This document shows, in pieces, positions 49,685 through 61,330 of a DNA stretch of 64,000 nucleotides. Both the position numbers and the translations under genes were made by a program. The stretch lies in assembly GCA_963995525.1 (NCBI GenBank), contig OZ023205.1, forward strand, positions 68,282,417 through 68,346,416, written 5' to 3'. This DNA comes from Escarpia spicata. Taxonomy: Eukaryota > Annelida > Polychaeta > Sabellida > Siboglinidae. The notes beneath the pieces were generated by a model. It saw nothing but the letters and a program-made list of their open reading frames with translations, searched no databases and had not been told where the DNA came from. Numbering within the stretch: position 1 is the first letter of the stretch; every line of letters begins with the position of its first letter.

Positions 49685-49810
49685 GATTGCAGATAGCGTT
49701 GAGCCAATCAGCGCCGTTCTTCCTTCGCAATTCGGGCGTCAAGACATCTCGTGTGGTGTGTCGTTCGAGCGATTAACACTTGCTTTTGTTGCATAGCCGT
49801 TGCAGTCAAG
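49685..49810. promoter_or_regulatory. Divergent WDR75/TOMM7 promoter
   Basis: Only 126 bp separate the two start codons. GAGCCAATCAGCG at 49,701-49,713 contains a perfect CCAAT box of the NF-Y type. No TATA box is visible and the segment is GC-richer than its surroundings, both usual for housekeeping bidirectional promoters. Start sites cannot be placed, and both 5' UTRs must be very short or overlap this segment. Confidence 0.75.
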
Positions 49811-52800
49811 ATGGTGAAAATGAGCCCAGAGATGAAACAGAGGGTGACAACTGTAGTAGACGTCGCAAAAACGTGTTTTCATTGGGGATTCATCCCCACG
49901 GTGCTTTACCTAGGTACTGACCTTGTATTATCGCTCAAGTTGGGAAGGGTCACACTCACTCACTGGCACTGGGATGGGTTTCACTAAAAGGCACACGACC
50001 ATGTAATATAATATGTAATATAATATGTTGGTAGATATTTTGGCCGTTGATGGTATATATACGGCTTGTGTGTGCATAATTAAAACTATTGAGTCTGTAT
50101 TTCACCCAGGCCCAGGGCCAGGAGTTACAACATTTTTGGCATTTTATCCGATCTTTCATTGGGACGAGTATTTAGTCTTGGCACAAAAGCGCCACCTGGC
50201 AAATCGAACCGGCGAGTTATCACAAGCAATGATAAAAGTTGCGAATTTTATTACTCCAATGTGAAGAACATATCTCAAATTTTGCGAGCTACGCACACAT
50301 ACCTGCTATTATGCCTGCATATATACACACAGTCAACCACAATGATGTCACCCACACCCAAACACCATAAAATACTGCTTACCGCACCACATTCTATGAA
50401 CATACATCTTATAATAAAATAATCTATCTTGGTTTTTTTCACTGACGATGTATCTTATTTTATGTCACTGCTTATGTCTTAGATAATAGACATGTTTTTT
50501 TCTTTGTGGCTCCCACGGTAGCGACTTCTTTTCAAGCCTTAGTGGGAGTCTCCATCATCCTCATTGTACACCTTTTTATACTATAATTTGTCATTATTAT
50601 TGGATGTACAGTCTGGATAAATAAATCCACTTCTGTTCTGTTCCTACATGCCACCAACAGCCAGCTTGGTTACCAACACTACATACATTTTGGTCGTGCG
50701 ACTTTTAGTTATACCGACTGGGTTTGGCTAAAACTTAAAAGGCACATGACCAGGAACGACCACGCATTCCCGCACAACCATGTAATATAATGTGTTGGTA
50801 TATAGTTTGGCCGTTGATGGTATATATATATATATGGTTTGTGTGTGCATTATTAAAAATTTTGAGTCTCGTCACCCAGGATTTACACAATTTAGCCTTA
50901 GGCATTTTATCCGATCTTCCGGACGAGCATTTAGTCTTGACATAGTAGCGCCACCTGGCAAATGGAACCGGCGAGTTAACACAAGCAATGATAACAGTTT
51001 TTGTTACTCCATTGTGAAGAACATATCAGAAATTTGGCGAGCTGCACACACATACCTCCTACGTGCCACCAACAGCCCGCTTGGTTACCAACACTACATA
51101 CATTTTGGTCGTGCGTGGTCGTGTGCTTTTTAGTCATACCGGTCACACTGCCGCAAATCTACAAGACACAAGCCTCGAGGGCATTTGTGAAAATTAGAAG
51201 GATCATTATTATAATATTATTACCCCGATAATGATAATGTACCCATTGACGTTGCTGTTATATAGTCAGGCACATTTGGTTGTGAACAAATTACGTAGGC
51301 CCTACTACTATAGTACTGTCAGTGTAGGCATGACATGATTAGAACTGGGTTTATATATAAATGGTCTATGGACTTTTGTCACTACACAATTCTCATAATA
51401 AATTAACAATTCCTTGACTGGTAACTGGTAGTTGTAGCTTCGTCCTACGTCAACTGTAGTAAGTAGCTCTTCAGCAGTGCACTGCAAATAAATAGTGTCT
51501 AGTTAAAGACTCAAGTGAATCAAGGTTATCGTCCATATTACACAGGGTAGGTTCTCAGCAGTCCATAATTAACTGAATTAAGGCTTCCCTTGACTGGAGA
51601 ATTGCTTTCCAGATATCTGTCGACTGAATCAGTTATTTGGCTCGTTCGAGAAAGCCAGTATGTAGGTCCTGGAGTTTGTGGCATACAAATATCATATGAT
51701 ACAGGTTTATATATCATCATCATTGTGCAGCCGTAGTATCCCGTGGTTGGGCGAAGGCCTCAGCATGTAGTTTCCAAATCTGCCTGTCTTGCGCTATCCT
51801 CAGCCAGATGGTGCCCTTCCGGTACTCGTCTAGTTCGTCTCTCCACCGTCTCGTCGGTCTTCCTCTAAATCGTTTCCCTTCATAAGGTCTCCATGTTGTG
51901 ATACGCGATGTCCATCGGTTATCTCGTAGTCTGCTGATGTGCCCTGTCCAGGTCCTCTTCTGATTTATTCTAACACGTCCATGACTTTTGTCTTCTGCCT
52001 TACCCAGATGTTTGTTTTTCTCTCCCGATATGTGATGTTTAACATACTTCTTTCCATCTTTGTTTGTGCGGCTGCTAGCTTGTTCTTTGCCTGGATGGTG
52101 AGTGCCCATGTTTCCACGCCATATGTCATCACTGGAAGTACGCATGAGTTGAAGATGTCGTGGTGTTTGGCGAATGCTGTCCAGCCGGAAGTGATCCTTC
52201 TTTGAATCTCCTTGTCTTGGTTTTTGTCTGTGATACTGTATCGCTGTCCCAGATAGATGTAGCTTTCAACGTTCCCTACCTGCGTCGTGTTGATATATAT
52301 TGGTGTGTCATTTTCTAGCATCACTTTTGTCTTCGAGATGTTCATCTTGAGACCTTGTTTTTTACTTTCATCAGCTAGCTCCTGCGGCATGTTTTGTAGT
52401 TCTTGCAGTGTAGTAGCGAATATTAGTATGTCGTCGGCGAAGCGAAGATGGCTGATATATTCTCCGTCAATCATCAAGCCTCTGGTTTCCCAGGTCAGTC
52501 TTCAGAATATGCTTTCGAATGTTGCCGTGAACAGCTTGGGCGATACATACTGGGCACTTAATATATAGAATTGTTCCATATTTACATCCTTCCAGTGGAT
52601 CCTGTCAACCACAGGTGTGTGTCGAGGGTTGAGTACCACAAAGTGCTCTGCCTGACGGGCTACAGTAGTTCAGGTCAGCTAACATGGGGTCATGTCTGAA
52701 GATGTTGGCTGCTTCTCTGGGTGGGACCTGGACACCACTGTTGTGCTGCTGCTGCTGCTGATCATTTAGCTGGAGAATATGATCTATTCTGGATGAGCCT

Positions 52801-55800
52801 TGATATCCATGGAAAGTTGGTGTAGTGGTATCATCACCACATACAAATCCATGCTTGGAGCAGAATTCACGGAGTAACATGTCTCGTTTGTGTGGTTTCG
52901 ATCGCAGAAGCCAAGGTTGCCAAGCCATATTACATCCGAAGTACACAAGTATTTCATAGTCAGTTGATGGACCACATCTAACACCTTGATACAGCACCAC
53001 GTCTGCGTGAGAGTTACAGGATGATATATGGAACATAGTTGTCATCAACATATATATGTGTTGATGACAACAATGTTCCTAGCTAGTTTCAATCTAATGG
53101 GCAGAACTTGTTCGCTACCACATTCGAGAAGTTCCATGTAGTTGCCAATATCAGCCATGTCCTCTGTGTCGTAGGTTGCTGATTATATTCATCACAACAT
53201 GTAACAGAGTTCCTGTACTCTGGGAATTGTTCATCAACAAATGATTTTTTATGTGAATAACCAGTGTTCTTGTAGAAACAGTAAACCACAATCCTTCATA
53301 TGATGATTTATGTACATATGATTGGTTTTTATGTTTTCCACGTTGAATGTTTGCAGGACTATATTGTGTGATGTCGGAGCCTCAGTGCTACGTGGAGGCT
53401 GGCCAGGTCTAAAAAGCACATGGCTGTTGTTTGTTTGTTTGTGTGTTGCTGCTAATTGACCCTGGACACGATAGGCTCTTGTGACAGTGCTCGATAACAA
53501 GAGGGCCAGAGTAGATGCCACGATGATACTGATCCTGACTGGGGCCATGTTGATCACCTCAGCTCATTTTGTAGTTATGGTAAAACTAATCATTTCGGTG
53601 CAGTTCGTTGTCATGGCCAAACTGATCTCTATAGCAGCAGTCATACTTAAATAAGCAAATTTCCTAATTCACAACTATATAAATTCGACTCACTGCAATG
53701 TTTCGGCGGCCTTCTTCAGGAACTTTTCCTCTACTCAAAGATCAGTTCCTGAAGAAGGCCACTGAAGGCGGTCGAAGTGAGTCAAATTTATATAGTTGTG
53801 AATTAAGAAATTTGTTTATTTAATTATTCTTTCAACTTGAAAGATATTTTCACGTAAAGCAGTCATACTGTTCATCCCGACACAGTCTGTAGTCTGTAGT
53901 CATGGTGTACCTGTTCTCGACCAGAGTGGCCATATTTGTAGTCTCAGCACATTTCATGATCACAGCTAAAGTGATCTCTACAGGAGTGGCCATAATCGTG
54001 GTGCAGTCCATAGTTGTGGTGACACTGACGTTGATCATCTCAATGGTTATGAGTTATGTGTGTTCTCTCCGATCATGTGGTCTACGATCATAAATATCGT
54101 TTTAAGAGCCTGCATCCTTAGGTCAGAATGCCTAGCAGACACTTCCAACTGTAGGGCTGATATCAAGGCCAGTAGATCAACAGAGCAATGTTGGGGAGTT
54201 CTGCCAACTTGACTAGTTACAGGGTCTCTCGACCTAGGTCTCAGTACGTTGTTTTTGTCTTTCAGTGTTTTAACATCATTCTCCAGGTTCCATACACGAA
54301 GAGCAACAATCTGTTGTGATTGCTCAGCCTCTTCCTTTTCTTGTTATTTAATGTTCCTCTCTCTATCCTTGAGAAGCCTCTTTTTAGATTTAAGTTCCTT
54401 TTCCCAATCTCAAAGCTTATTTTCCTTATGTTGGCTAGCAGAGTCCACATAATTAATACTGGATTGTAGTACAGACTACAGAGGTGGGACATTGGCTACT
54501 AGCTTGTTCTGGCATGGAAGGGGGATGAGTTCCCTCACCCTGTGTAGGAACAGGGGGTGATAGATCCACATACAGGTCATTCACAGTTACTCCTGAATTG
54601 TGTGGTGTGTGGAGATGTCCCTAGCACATGATTTGCATGTGTAGACTTGTTGACTGAATTCAATGATGGTAATATCATGTTTCTTTAGTTTCTCGCACAT
54701 ATAGTGGATCCAATGGTTGTTGGTTTCGCAGAATACCGCCTTTGATCTGCAGTTTCTCTTGCAAATCTTACACACGATAGACTCCATCTTGCAGGTCCTG
54801 AGGGCGCTGCTACTGTCTGTGACCCGACCAGGCTGGGCAACTCAGGTATCTGACGATTTCTGGTCAAGGATTTTTATCTTTGCAGGCTACACGTACAGCA
54901 CCAACTCTCCCCAGATAGTGTGGGGTAAAAACAGGATAAAAATAGCAGTCAAGTCCTGTTCAGACCATAACAACTTGATAAGTGTCTATAAAAGTAAATA
55001 TGCTAAAAATAGTACAATTGTGTTGACGCTGCCGACATCCGTTGCCAGCATAAAGTCTTGGTTTCAGTAAAATCCAGTAAAACGTTGTATATTATATGTC
55101 ACAAGTCACATGGGGGTGATATGCGAAAATAAACACTAAATTGTCTTAATAAACAAAGAAGTATTGACTGTATCAACAATAATGTCACGTTCCAATCACC
55201 TCATGTATACAGTGAATATGACTTTGTAACCTCTACTTGACCCAGTTGCATAAATTTACAAGTGGTAAACTGGAAGAGCATGTGAACTTTCCAGTTCGCC
55301 AAGTTGTGTTTATGATATAAACGAGCCCATTGGAACGCAGCATAAATCACACTGCGTTTGGTAACATGTAGGACGTAAGTGACTTGTAACAAATTGTCTA
55401 TAATTCTGTAATTGTCTGTTCGACTGTTGACACATCGGAACTTGTGAAGGCTACCTCGATGTTTAACTCCAAGCTTGCCTTTGTCTTTACCGCTTGAAAT
55501 TAACATTGGGCAAAAATTATTACACCGCTTAATAATAATAATAAAACTAGTAATAGGTATCATAATTTGTCCATGTTATCCCGAAAAATGATTTCCATTG
55601 CATACCATTCTTTAGGTATACACATAGCATATTCTTTTTGTTATCCAAAGTTGCATTTTACTACACTGGTCCAAATAACTCTAAAGTGTACCAGCCTCTA
55701 TTGTGTTTCTAAAATGAGCAGTGATGATGGAAGCTGCTGCAATGCGGAATGCTATTTGGACTGCAAATTGTTGTAAAATGCAATGTTTTATATGAGAATC

Positions 55801-57550
55801 CATGCCGCCATTTGTATACCTCAAATGATGCAGTGTGGTGGAATCAACATTTGAGATATAAACAAATGAGACAAGAAGTACCAAAGAAGTATGATGTAAT
55901 ATTATAATTTTGGTCATGGTTGATGATTACGTGTATCGGTAGTCACCATTTGTTACTAAACTACGTGGTACAACACATTTTGTCAAATCAACATATTATT
56001 GTACATAAAATGTTCATAAAAATGTGTTAGCTAATATATACACATGGCTAAACAATTGTATGTTGACTTATTACTAAATCAAAGGTGTCTTGATTGTCTG
56101 GGTGACAACACAGACAATTACTGTTTGAAAAGCAAAGAAAGTTTGACATGTCCCTTTTCATGTTTAGAGCAACCAAATATAGAATTGGTAGTAATACAAT
56201 TTAACTCATCAAACACATAATTTGAAATCATTGTTCCAACTGATACCACTTTTTTATTAATGTTTTTAACATGTACTTGCATTAATCAATTATTTGATTT
56301 ATTTTTAGGGTTTCAAAAAGGAAGTGAACCTGGGATGCCACCACTGTCCGTACTCAGGTAATTATCCAGGCTTTCATTCAAGTGATCTTTCAGATATGGT
56401 CTAGCAGTGCTAGCAGGCCTCAAATTGATCAGATGGCCTTGTCTTTGATAGCTTTTTAGGATGCCCATTATAAGGGATAGCTAATTTGTCTGTGAACGTT
56501 GTTTACTTTTGAAGGCCGGTTGCTAGGATACTGAAAGAAATGGCTGTGCGACTACCTATCAAATTTGTATAGCCAGTAATCGTGTTATTACATATAAAAA
56601 TCTAACCATTTTGACTCAAAAGATACTGATATAATAATTGTTACTGTTGGTAACCATGCAGTTTCCGACACTATTTCACTATACAAGCGCAGAAGTTAAT
56701 ACATTTATGAGTTTTACAAAACTTGAAATTGTGCGCAATGTGGATGTAAGTGTTCGGCAGTCATCTAGTGTGCGCAATGTGGATGTAAGTGTTCGGCAGT
56801 CATCTAGTGTGCGCAATGTGGATGTAAGTGTTCAGCAGTCATCTAGTGTGCGCAATGTGGATGTGCATACGGTAAACCTCAGATATATAATGAATCACTT
56901 GGGACTGCCCAATTTATTCATTATAAATCTGAAATTCGCTATATCTGAAATTTACTATATATTAAAGTAATTAAATAAAAAAAAAATCAAGACATTCATT
57001 TATTTAAAAAAAACTTATTTATTAACTTTATTTAACTTATTACCTTATGCTATTGTAATTTTTATCTATTATGTGTCTAACTTATCTACTTTTAAAAAGC
57101 TGTGTATTTTTATTTAAATGTACCATTTGTATATGAATTTTTTGCCTGAAATAAATGTATTTGTATTCGTAATATATGTTATGAGTGAGAATTCATTATA
57201 AACAAATTCGTTATATCTGAGGTTTACTGTATATACTCCTGGACGGTTCTTAACCTCCCCCTATGAAACTTTGAATTAGCATCAGTATATCCAGCTGTTT
57301 TTACCTATGTGCATTGCTTAAAGGATGATATTTTCTGAAGTTGCCAAAGGATGTTGTAATTGAAAGTTTCATGTATTTAAGGTTAATTGTTATTGTTTTA
57401 TAACACATCAGTGTTTTGGGATGGCATATAATAATAAGTTGCAGCCGTGTACATCTACCTACGAAATGTCTGCCATGTTGCGGTGTTTGCTACGCTGCCG
57501 TCATCTCTCTTTAGTGTATACTGTTTTCTTCCAGTCTTCTCTGGCAGTGA
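49811..57550 (+). CDS. TOMM7: TOMM7, mitochondrial import receptor subunit TOM7
   Basis: TOM7 is a small subunit of the outer-membrane TOM complex that modulates assembly of the import pore and, in animals, PINK1 stability. Three exons were placed: 49,811-49,913, 56,309-56,357 and 57,535-57,550, all with GT-AG borders and phases 1 and 2 that join exactly. The product is 55 aa, the same length as the human protein. Residues 1-10 read MVKMSPEMKQ. The transmembrane segment contains WGFIPTVLYLG, followed by the conserved GSEPGMP turn (exon 2) and the hydrophobic end SLLWQ, where mammals have SLLWG. Exon 3 contributes only five codons plus TGA; its acceptor is CTGTTTTCTTCCAG. The start has a good context (CAAGATGG). 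AATAAA signals at 57,960-57,965 and 58,012-58,017 are candidate 3' ends. Intron 1 (6.4 kb) is full of retrotransposon remains. Confidence 0.95.
49987..51120. repeat. Segmental duplication in TOMM7 intron 1
   Basis: A roughly 320-bp block (49,987-50,310) with TTTGGCCGTTGATGGTATAT, GGCATTTTATCCGATCTT and GCGCCACCTGGCAAAT is repeated at 50,738-51,060 in the same orientation at roughly 85% identity by eye. A second block (TGCCACCAACAGCC.GCTTGG and TTACCAACACTACATACATT) occurs at 50,648-50,699 and 51,062-51,115. The pattern fits a tandem unit of about 400 bp with part of one copy lost. No coding capacity was seen. Confidence 0.85.
51720..52550 (-). pseudogene. LINE reverse transcriptase, palm to C-terminus (RTE-like)
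   Basis: From about 52,545 downwards the minus strand reads LFTATFESIF, then HLRFADDILIFA (52,450-52,410) with the catalytic FADD, then TKVMLENDTP, SYIYLGQRYS, FNSCVLPVMTYGVETW and, after a frameshift near 52,000, TWTGHISRLRDNRW and GKRFRGRPTRRWRDEL. This is the second half of a reverse transcriptase plus the usual basic C-terminal region. The 5' half of the domain is absent. It lies antisense to TOMM7. Confidence 0.88.
52605..53557 (-). pseudogene. LINE endonuclease domain (broken)
   Basis: An APE-type endonuclease is split over three frames on the minus strand. The first is 53,557-53,249 (LQTFNVENIK and LLFLQEHWLF). The second is 53,289-53,089. The third is 53,051-52,605, with YEILVYFGCNMAW in the place of the GDFN motif, then TTPTFHGYQGSSRIDHIL, the conserved T.T...G..S.ID.I motif. 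Its 3' end abuts the reverse transcriptase at 52,550, but a large part of a normal polyprotein is missing between them, so the two may come from different elements. Confidence 0.75.
53636..53869. mobile_element. Foldback element with 47-bp arms and 12-bp flanking repeats
   Basis: Arms at 53,647-53,693 and 53,777-53,823 are inverted copies (TTAAATAAGCAAATTTCCTA against TTAAATAAACAAATTTCTTA, continuing to GACTCAC). The centre is also self-complementary (GGCCTTCTTCAGGAAC with GTTCCTGAAGAAGGCC). AGCAGTCATACT flanks the insertion at 53,636-53,647 and 53,858-53,869, which looks like a target duplication. It has split the ORF1/endonuclease LINE remnant. Confidence 0.8.
54050..54867 (-). pseudogene. 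LINE ORF1 remnant: PHD-like finger and coiled coil
   Basis: At 54,787-54,587 the minus strand encodes CKICKRNC, then KAVFCETNNHWIHYMC and YTCKSC. This is the Cys4-His-Cys3 spacing of a PHD-type zinc finger. Downstream, at 54,430-54,240, a charged stretch reads KSKKRLLKDRERNIK, a stop, QEKEEAEQSQQ and NLENDVKTLKDK, typical of a coiled coil. PHD finger plus coiled coil is a known ORF1 layout of some CR1/Jockey-type LINEs. The order finger, coiled coil, endonuclease along the minus strand supports one element from 54.87 to 52.6 kb. The single stop shows decay. Confidence 0.7.
56735..56868. repeat. 39-bp repeat, about 3.5 copies, in TOMM7 intron 2
   Basis: GTGCGCAATGTGGATGTAAG, followed by TGTTC.GCAGTCATCTAGT, is repeated. 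Thirty-nine is a multiple of three, so an open frame of 13-residue repeats (SVRNVDVSVRQSS) results. It ends at the edge of a MITE. Confidence 0.9.
56870..57229. mobile_element. 360-bp TA-flanked MITE (pogo/Tigger-like ends)
   Basis: The left end reads CGGTAAACCTCAGATATA; the right end in reverse complement reads CAGTAAACCTCAGATATA. TA lies on both sides (56,868-56,869 and 57,230-57,231). The C.GTA.ACCTC start resembles pogo/Tigger termini. The interior is AT-rich and non-coding. It lies within TOMM7 intron 2. Confidence 0.85.
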
Positions 57551-58395
57551 TATCTGGAAAACACAAATGACATCATACACAGATAAACTGACGTACACAG
57601 CACCGATGACAGCATTCCATGCCTGCCAGACCATCAAGAACATTTGAGTGACTTACAAACACCCTTAACCATGGTGTTTTACATGATTTCAGAAACACCT
57701 GCTTTGCTCTGTGTATTGTGTATAAATAGACAATGTACTCTGGATGATGTATGGCATGAATGTTAGGGAGAAAGCAAGGCCAGTTATGTTTAAGTTCTAA
57801 TCATTGACTGTCTCTAGATTTGGGATATAAACCAACTGAACACACATGAAACTGGTTAGCAGATATTTACACAGAATTTTTATTATTTCAGACACGAAGA
57901 ACACCTCGTACAGTATATATTGTGTTTTTCTTCTGATGAAAGCCAGTCTCTGAATTTTAAATAAAATTGCTATTGATAGTAGAACTGTTGTTTTGTGGTT
58001 GCATTGGCAATAATAAATCTTTGGGTGTTGGTCACACCGCCTCCATAGACTGCATGGCCGCCCCGTTCGGCGTGTTGATCAGCAAAATATTGTTAGTGTA
58101 TAATTGTACCATGCAGTGTTATAACAACAAGACTGTAGGACGGAGTCAAAGGTGTAAACTTGGGATTGCATGTTTGCACGTAGTTTAGTGACAGCGTAAA
58201 CTGGGTGTTTTGCTGACGTCGTGTTAGCTGTGATACAGCATTCGACGCCAGTCGGTGCAGGAAACTCACAAGGCACACCAGAAAACAATTGAATCGTCAT
58301 TATTTTTTTGGAGCAATTGGAAAAAAATGATGTGCTTGAAGACACTCGTATGCAACTACAGTGCTAGGAGGTAAAGCAGCAGTCATAGTGACTAA
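57551..58395. other. TOMM7 3' flank
   Basis: It holds the TOMM7 3' UTR and candidate AATAAA signals (57,960 and 58,012). No other feature was seen. Confidence 0.5.
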
Positions 58396-58399
58396 AATG

Positions 58400-59760
58400 C
58401 AAGATCGAAAGTGTCTCATTATTGCGCATCTACCTACGGTTTTTAGTCCATTGGCCGAAGGTCCAAGGGACTATTGCCATCACTCTGCGTCCGCCGTCCG
58501 CTGTTATCTGCCGTATCTCAGAAACCGTTCAGCAATTTTTTTTCTTCTAATTTTCGTAGACATATCTTAGGGCACTGCCACTATGCACGATAAATCTGTA
58601 TTTGATTGAATCATTCTAAGGGCACCTAATGACCCCCCAAAAAGGACCCTAAAACTGGTAAATGTTCACATTTTGCCTATTTAAAAAAAACCTCAAGTAA
58701 CTTGTTCTCTAATTTTGCATAAACATTTCATGTGGTAGTGCCATTATACACAAGAAATCTGTATTTGATTTGGCATCAAAAGTCCCCTGAAATGCTAAAT
58801 TTGCTAACTAAGTTGTTCTCTACAGCAGCAGCTTTATTTATAACTTGATGGCAAACGCTTTTCCAACAACATCAGTCACATGCGGAGTATGTTTCTTGCA
58901 TGGATCTGAGGTTGTCTTTTCTGTTATTTCAGAAACTTTTCAGTAAGTTTTTCTCTAATTTTGTATAGACGTCTCTTAGGATAGTGTCACTGTACACAAG
59001 AAATTTGTGTTTGATTGAATAATTCTAAGGGCATCTCAGGGCCTCCCAAAAAGCTAAACCCTTTTCCAACAACATCCCACCCGACTGTAGCTAAGATTCT
59101 GTGGCTGCTATTGTTTGATGGAAACTGTGACTAATCTGTAATTGGTCGCTTGTGTCAACATACAGAATGCACTAGACCCCTGTTAAACCATTAGCACTCA
59201 GCATGCCACTTCTATACAGTATCAGTTTCTTCAGAAGCTTGACCTAGATTCCAAAAAAAGATGCATGGTAGTTTTATCAAGTGTTATTTTGAAGAGCATT
59301 GAATTATCTACATGATGATACCGTTTAGTGTGTGTTGTTGCAATGAAATATGTTGACCATACTGAACTTGTCACATTTTGCCTATTTTTTTTTTCAAAAA
59401 ACTGTTCAGCAACATTTGTTTCTTCAAATTTTGCATAGATGTATCAGAGTGCTGCCACTATACACAAGAAATCTGTATTTGATGAATCATTCTAAGGGCA
59501 CCTCAGGGGCCCCCAAAGTGCAAAACTTACATTATCTTGTGATGTGGTTTTGAGTAGGGAGGGCCCTTGAGATCACCCCCAACAGTAGATGTTGTGTATT
59601 GTGCCAGAAACTGTGCCCGGCCTCACTCCACTCTGCATTGTTCCATTGAGACCTTGACTAATCTTTAATTGGTCACAGGCAGAGCAGACACATTTGACCC
59701 TGTTAAACTCATTTGCCTGCAGCTTTTAAACTATCTTCAAAACTATTGATTTTCTATAAT
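58400..59760. repeat. Four diverged copies of a roughly 110-bp repeat
   Basis: Copies at about 58,545-58,650, 58,705-58,800, 58,950-59,070 and 59,420-59,525 share TCTAATTTTGCATAGACAT, CACTATACACAAGAAATCTG, TATTTGATTGAATCATTCTA and AGGGCACCTCAGG. A further pair, GTGACTAATCTGTAATTGGTC at 59,128 and its relative at 59,650, shows that a longer unit of about 500 bp was duplicated. Confidence 0.85.
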
Positions 59761-60285
59761 TGCAAGTTGTGTTTATTTTGATGTTCATTTAATTATTATA
59801 AAATGGTGTGACTGTGGTGTCTATTGGTTAAAGATGTATTGTCACCTGTAGGTGACAAACATAGAAAATTTATATTCTGGACAACTACAGAGTGAAATAT
59901 CCTACACTTTATTGATATCAAATGTATTCTACTGTTCTGTTTACACTTGCCATGCCTTGTGTAGACATGGTACTATGTAAATCAATTGTATCAATATAGA
60001 CTAATAATTACAGATTCACAATTCCAAGTTCCTGCAGCTAGAATCTGCTGCATGGAAGCTTGTTTAACGAAGGCCAAGGAAGTCGCCAAAGCTCGAACTG
60101 GGCGCGCTTTAGGAGTAGATCACAAACTGGCACCCTCCAGATGATAAAAACAAATTCTTGTCCATCCGGATAAAGTAACTGGGGATATAACCCCTTTATG
60201 GTTCGGTTGAAATTATATAAAAATAATGTCATTTCACATGCAACTAATACACCGCCCTACACTGATTATAACACTTCTATTTTTC
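59761..60285. other. Gene-free stretch
   Basis: Nothing recognisable. Confidence 0.5.
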
Positions 60286-60289
60286 ACGC

Positions 60290-60570
60290 GTTACTCATTC
60301 TTACACTAGAGGCGCTATTGTCTACGTTATCATACCACTAGAGGGCATAGCCACTAGAGGCTCTACCTTCTACGTTATCCCTCGTGTATAACCACTATAT
60401 AACCTCCTTACGCGGCATAGCCACTAGAGGCGCTACCTTCTACGTTATCTCTCGTGTATAACCACTATATAACCTCCTTACGCATAAACGACTGATTACT
60501 CATTCTTACACTAGAGGCGCTACCTTCTACGTTATCATAACAAGTATAACCACTAGAGGTCAGCTCTAAT
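60290..60570. repeat. CCACTAGAGGCGCTACCTTC-type repeats
   Basis: ACTAGAGGCGCTACCTTCTA followed by CGTTATC recurs about four times, with the longer block CTCGTGTATAACCACTATATAACCTCCTTACGC present twice in direct orientation. Confidence 0.85.
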
Positions 60571-60808
60571 GTACTTAGAAGAACAGACGGCGTGCCGCGG
60601 TGGGTCGGCGGCACGGTCATCAATCAAACTTTTTTTTATAAGTAAAGCTGTCAAAAAACAATTAAGAGAAGAGGTTTTTTATAAATAGATTTTTATGACA
60701 GGTCATTAATCATTTCTTTTTTATAAGTAAAGAGCCAAAACGGGGCTACTGCCCCGAAACCCTTTGATGTTCTTTGGCTCTTGCACGGGGCTCTCCGGGC
60801 CCTAATAA

Positions 60809-61330
60809 CTACTGACTATATTTAGCGTAGTTACCTTCGTGATCGGTTAAACGTTCTGAAACAAGTGATGGAGAAAAATCTGTACGATTTGGTGGGATAG
60901 AGACGGAGATCTGATGGAGATATCGATTTGGTGGGACCACGGTAGGAGATTCTCCACCAAACGGGGGCCTATTAAAGCCACCTTCTTCGTGTGGTCCATT
61001 TCCCATTACCCTATGACCTGTTATGAGCAATGGTAGAAGGACCGAACCCGCCAACGGACCCAGCAAGGCTGATAGGAAACCGCCTGTTTGCAGGATCATC
61101 CGCTTCTTTCCAACGGTACCTTTCATTGACGATAGTTGGCGCAGGTGTTTCCTGTACTTTTTTAGTGTTTTTTTCTTCTGCTGAGGAGTCAACTTCTCGT
61201 TACCTTTCAGGATGTTATACGTGCACTCAGATATGCCACAACTAAGGGCGGCGTTGGCGAGGATGGTTTTTCTCAACTTTGTTTTCTTGATCCTATTCAA
61301 CATCTGCAGACACAAGATATGTCTCTTCAT
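60809..61330 (-). pseudogene. Polinton/Maverick-associated small protein (basic, with hydrophobic GGFL segment)
   Basis: From an internal Met at 61,330 the minus strand stays open for about 173 codons. It begins MKRHILCLQML, has a Lys/Arg-rich part with SECTYNILKGNEKLTPQQKK, then a hydrophobic segment starting at TGGFLSALLGPL (near residues 85-105 of this part) and a proline-rich tail. This basic-then-hydrophobic layout, directly downstream of the ATPase, recurs next to such ATPases in invertebrate genomes. Its role is not established; a minor capsid-like or membrane-active function is only a guess. In this copy it is fused in frame to the end of the ATPase. Confidence 0.5.

Noticed and set aside
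55201..55563. 120-codon minus frame in TOMM7 intron 1
   Set aside because: No recognisable domain, no promoter or splice context; probably chance or decayed repeat.
56638..56970. 110-codon frame with 13-residue repeats
   Set aside because: It lies in TOMM7 intron 2, results from the 39-bp repeat, and its end is MITE sequence.
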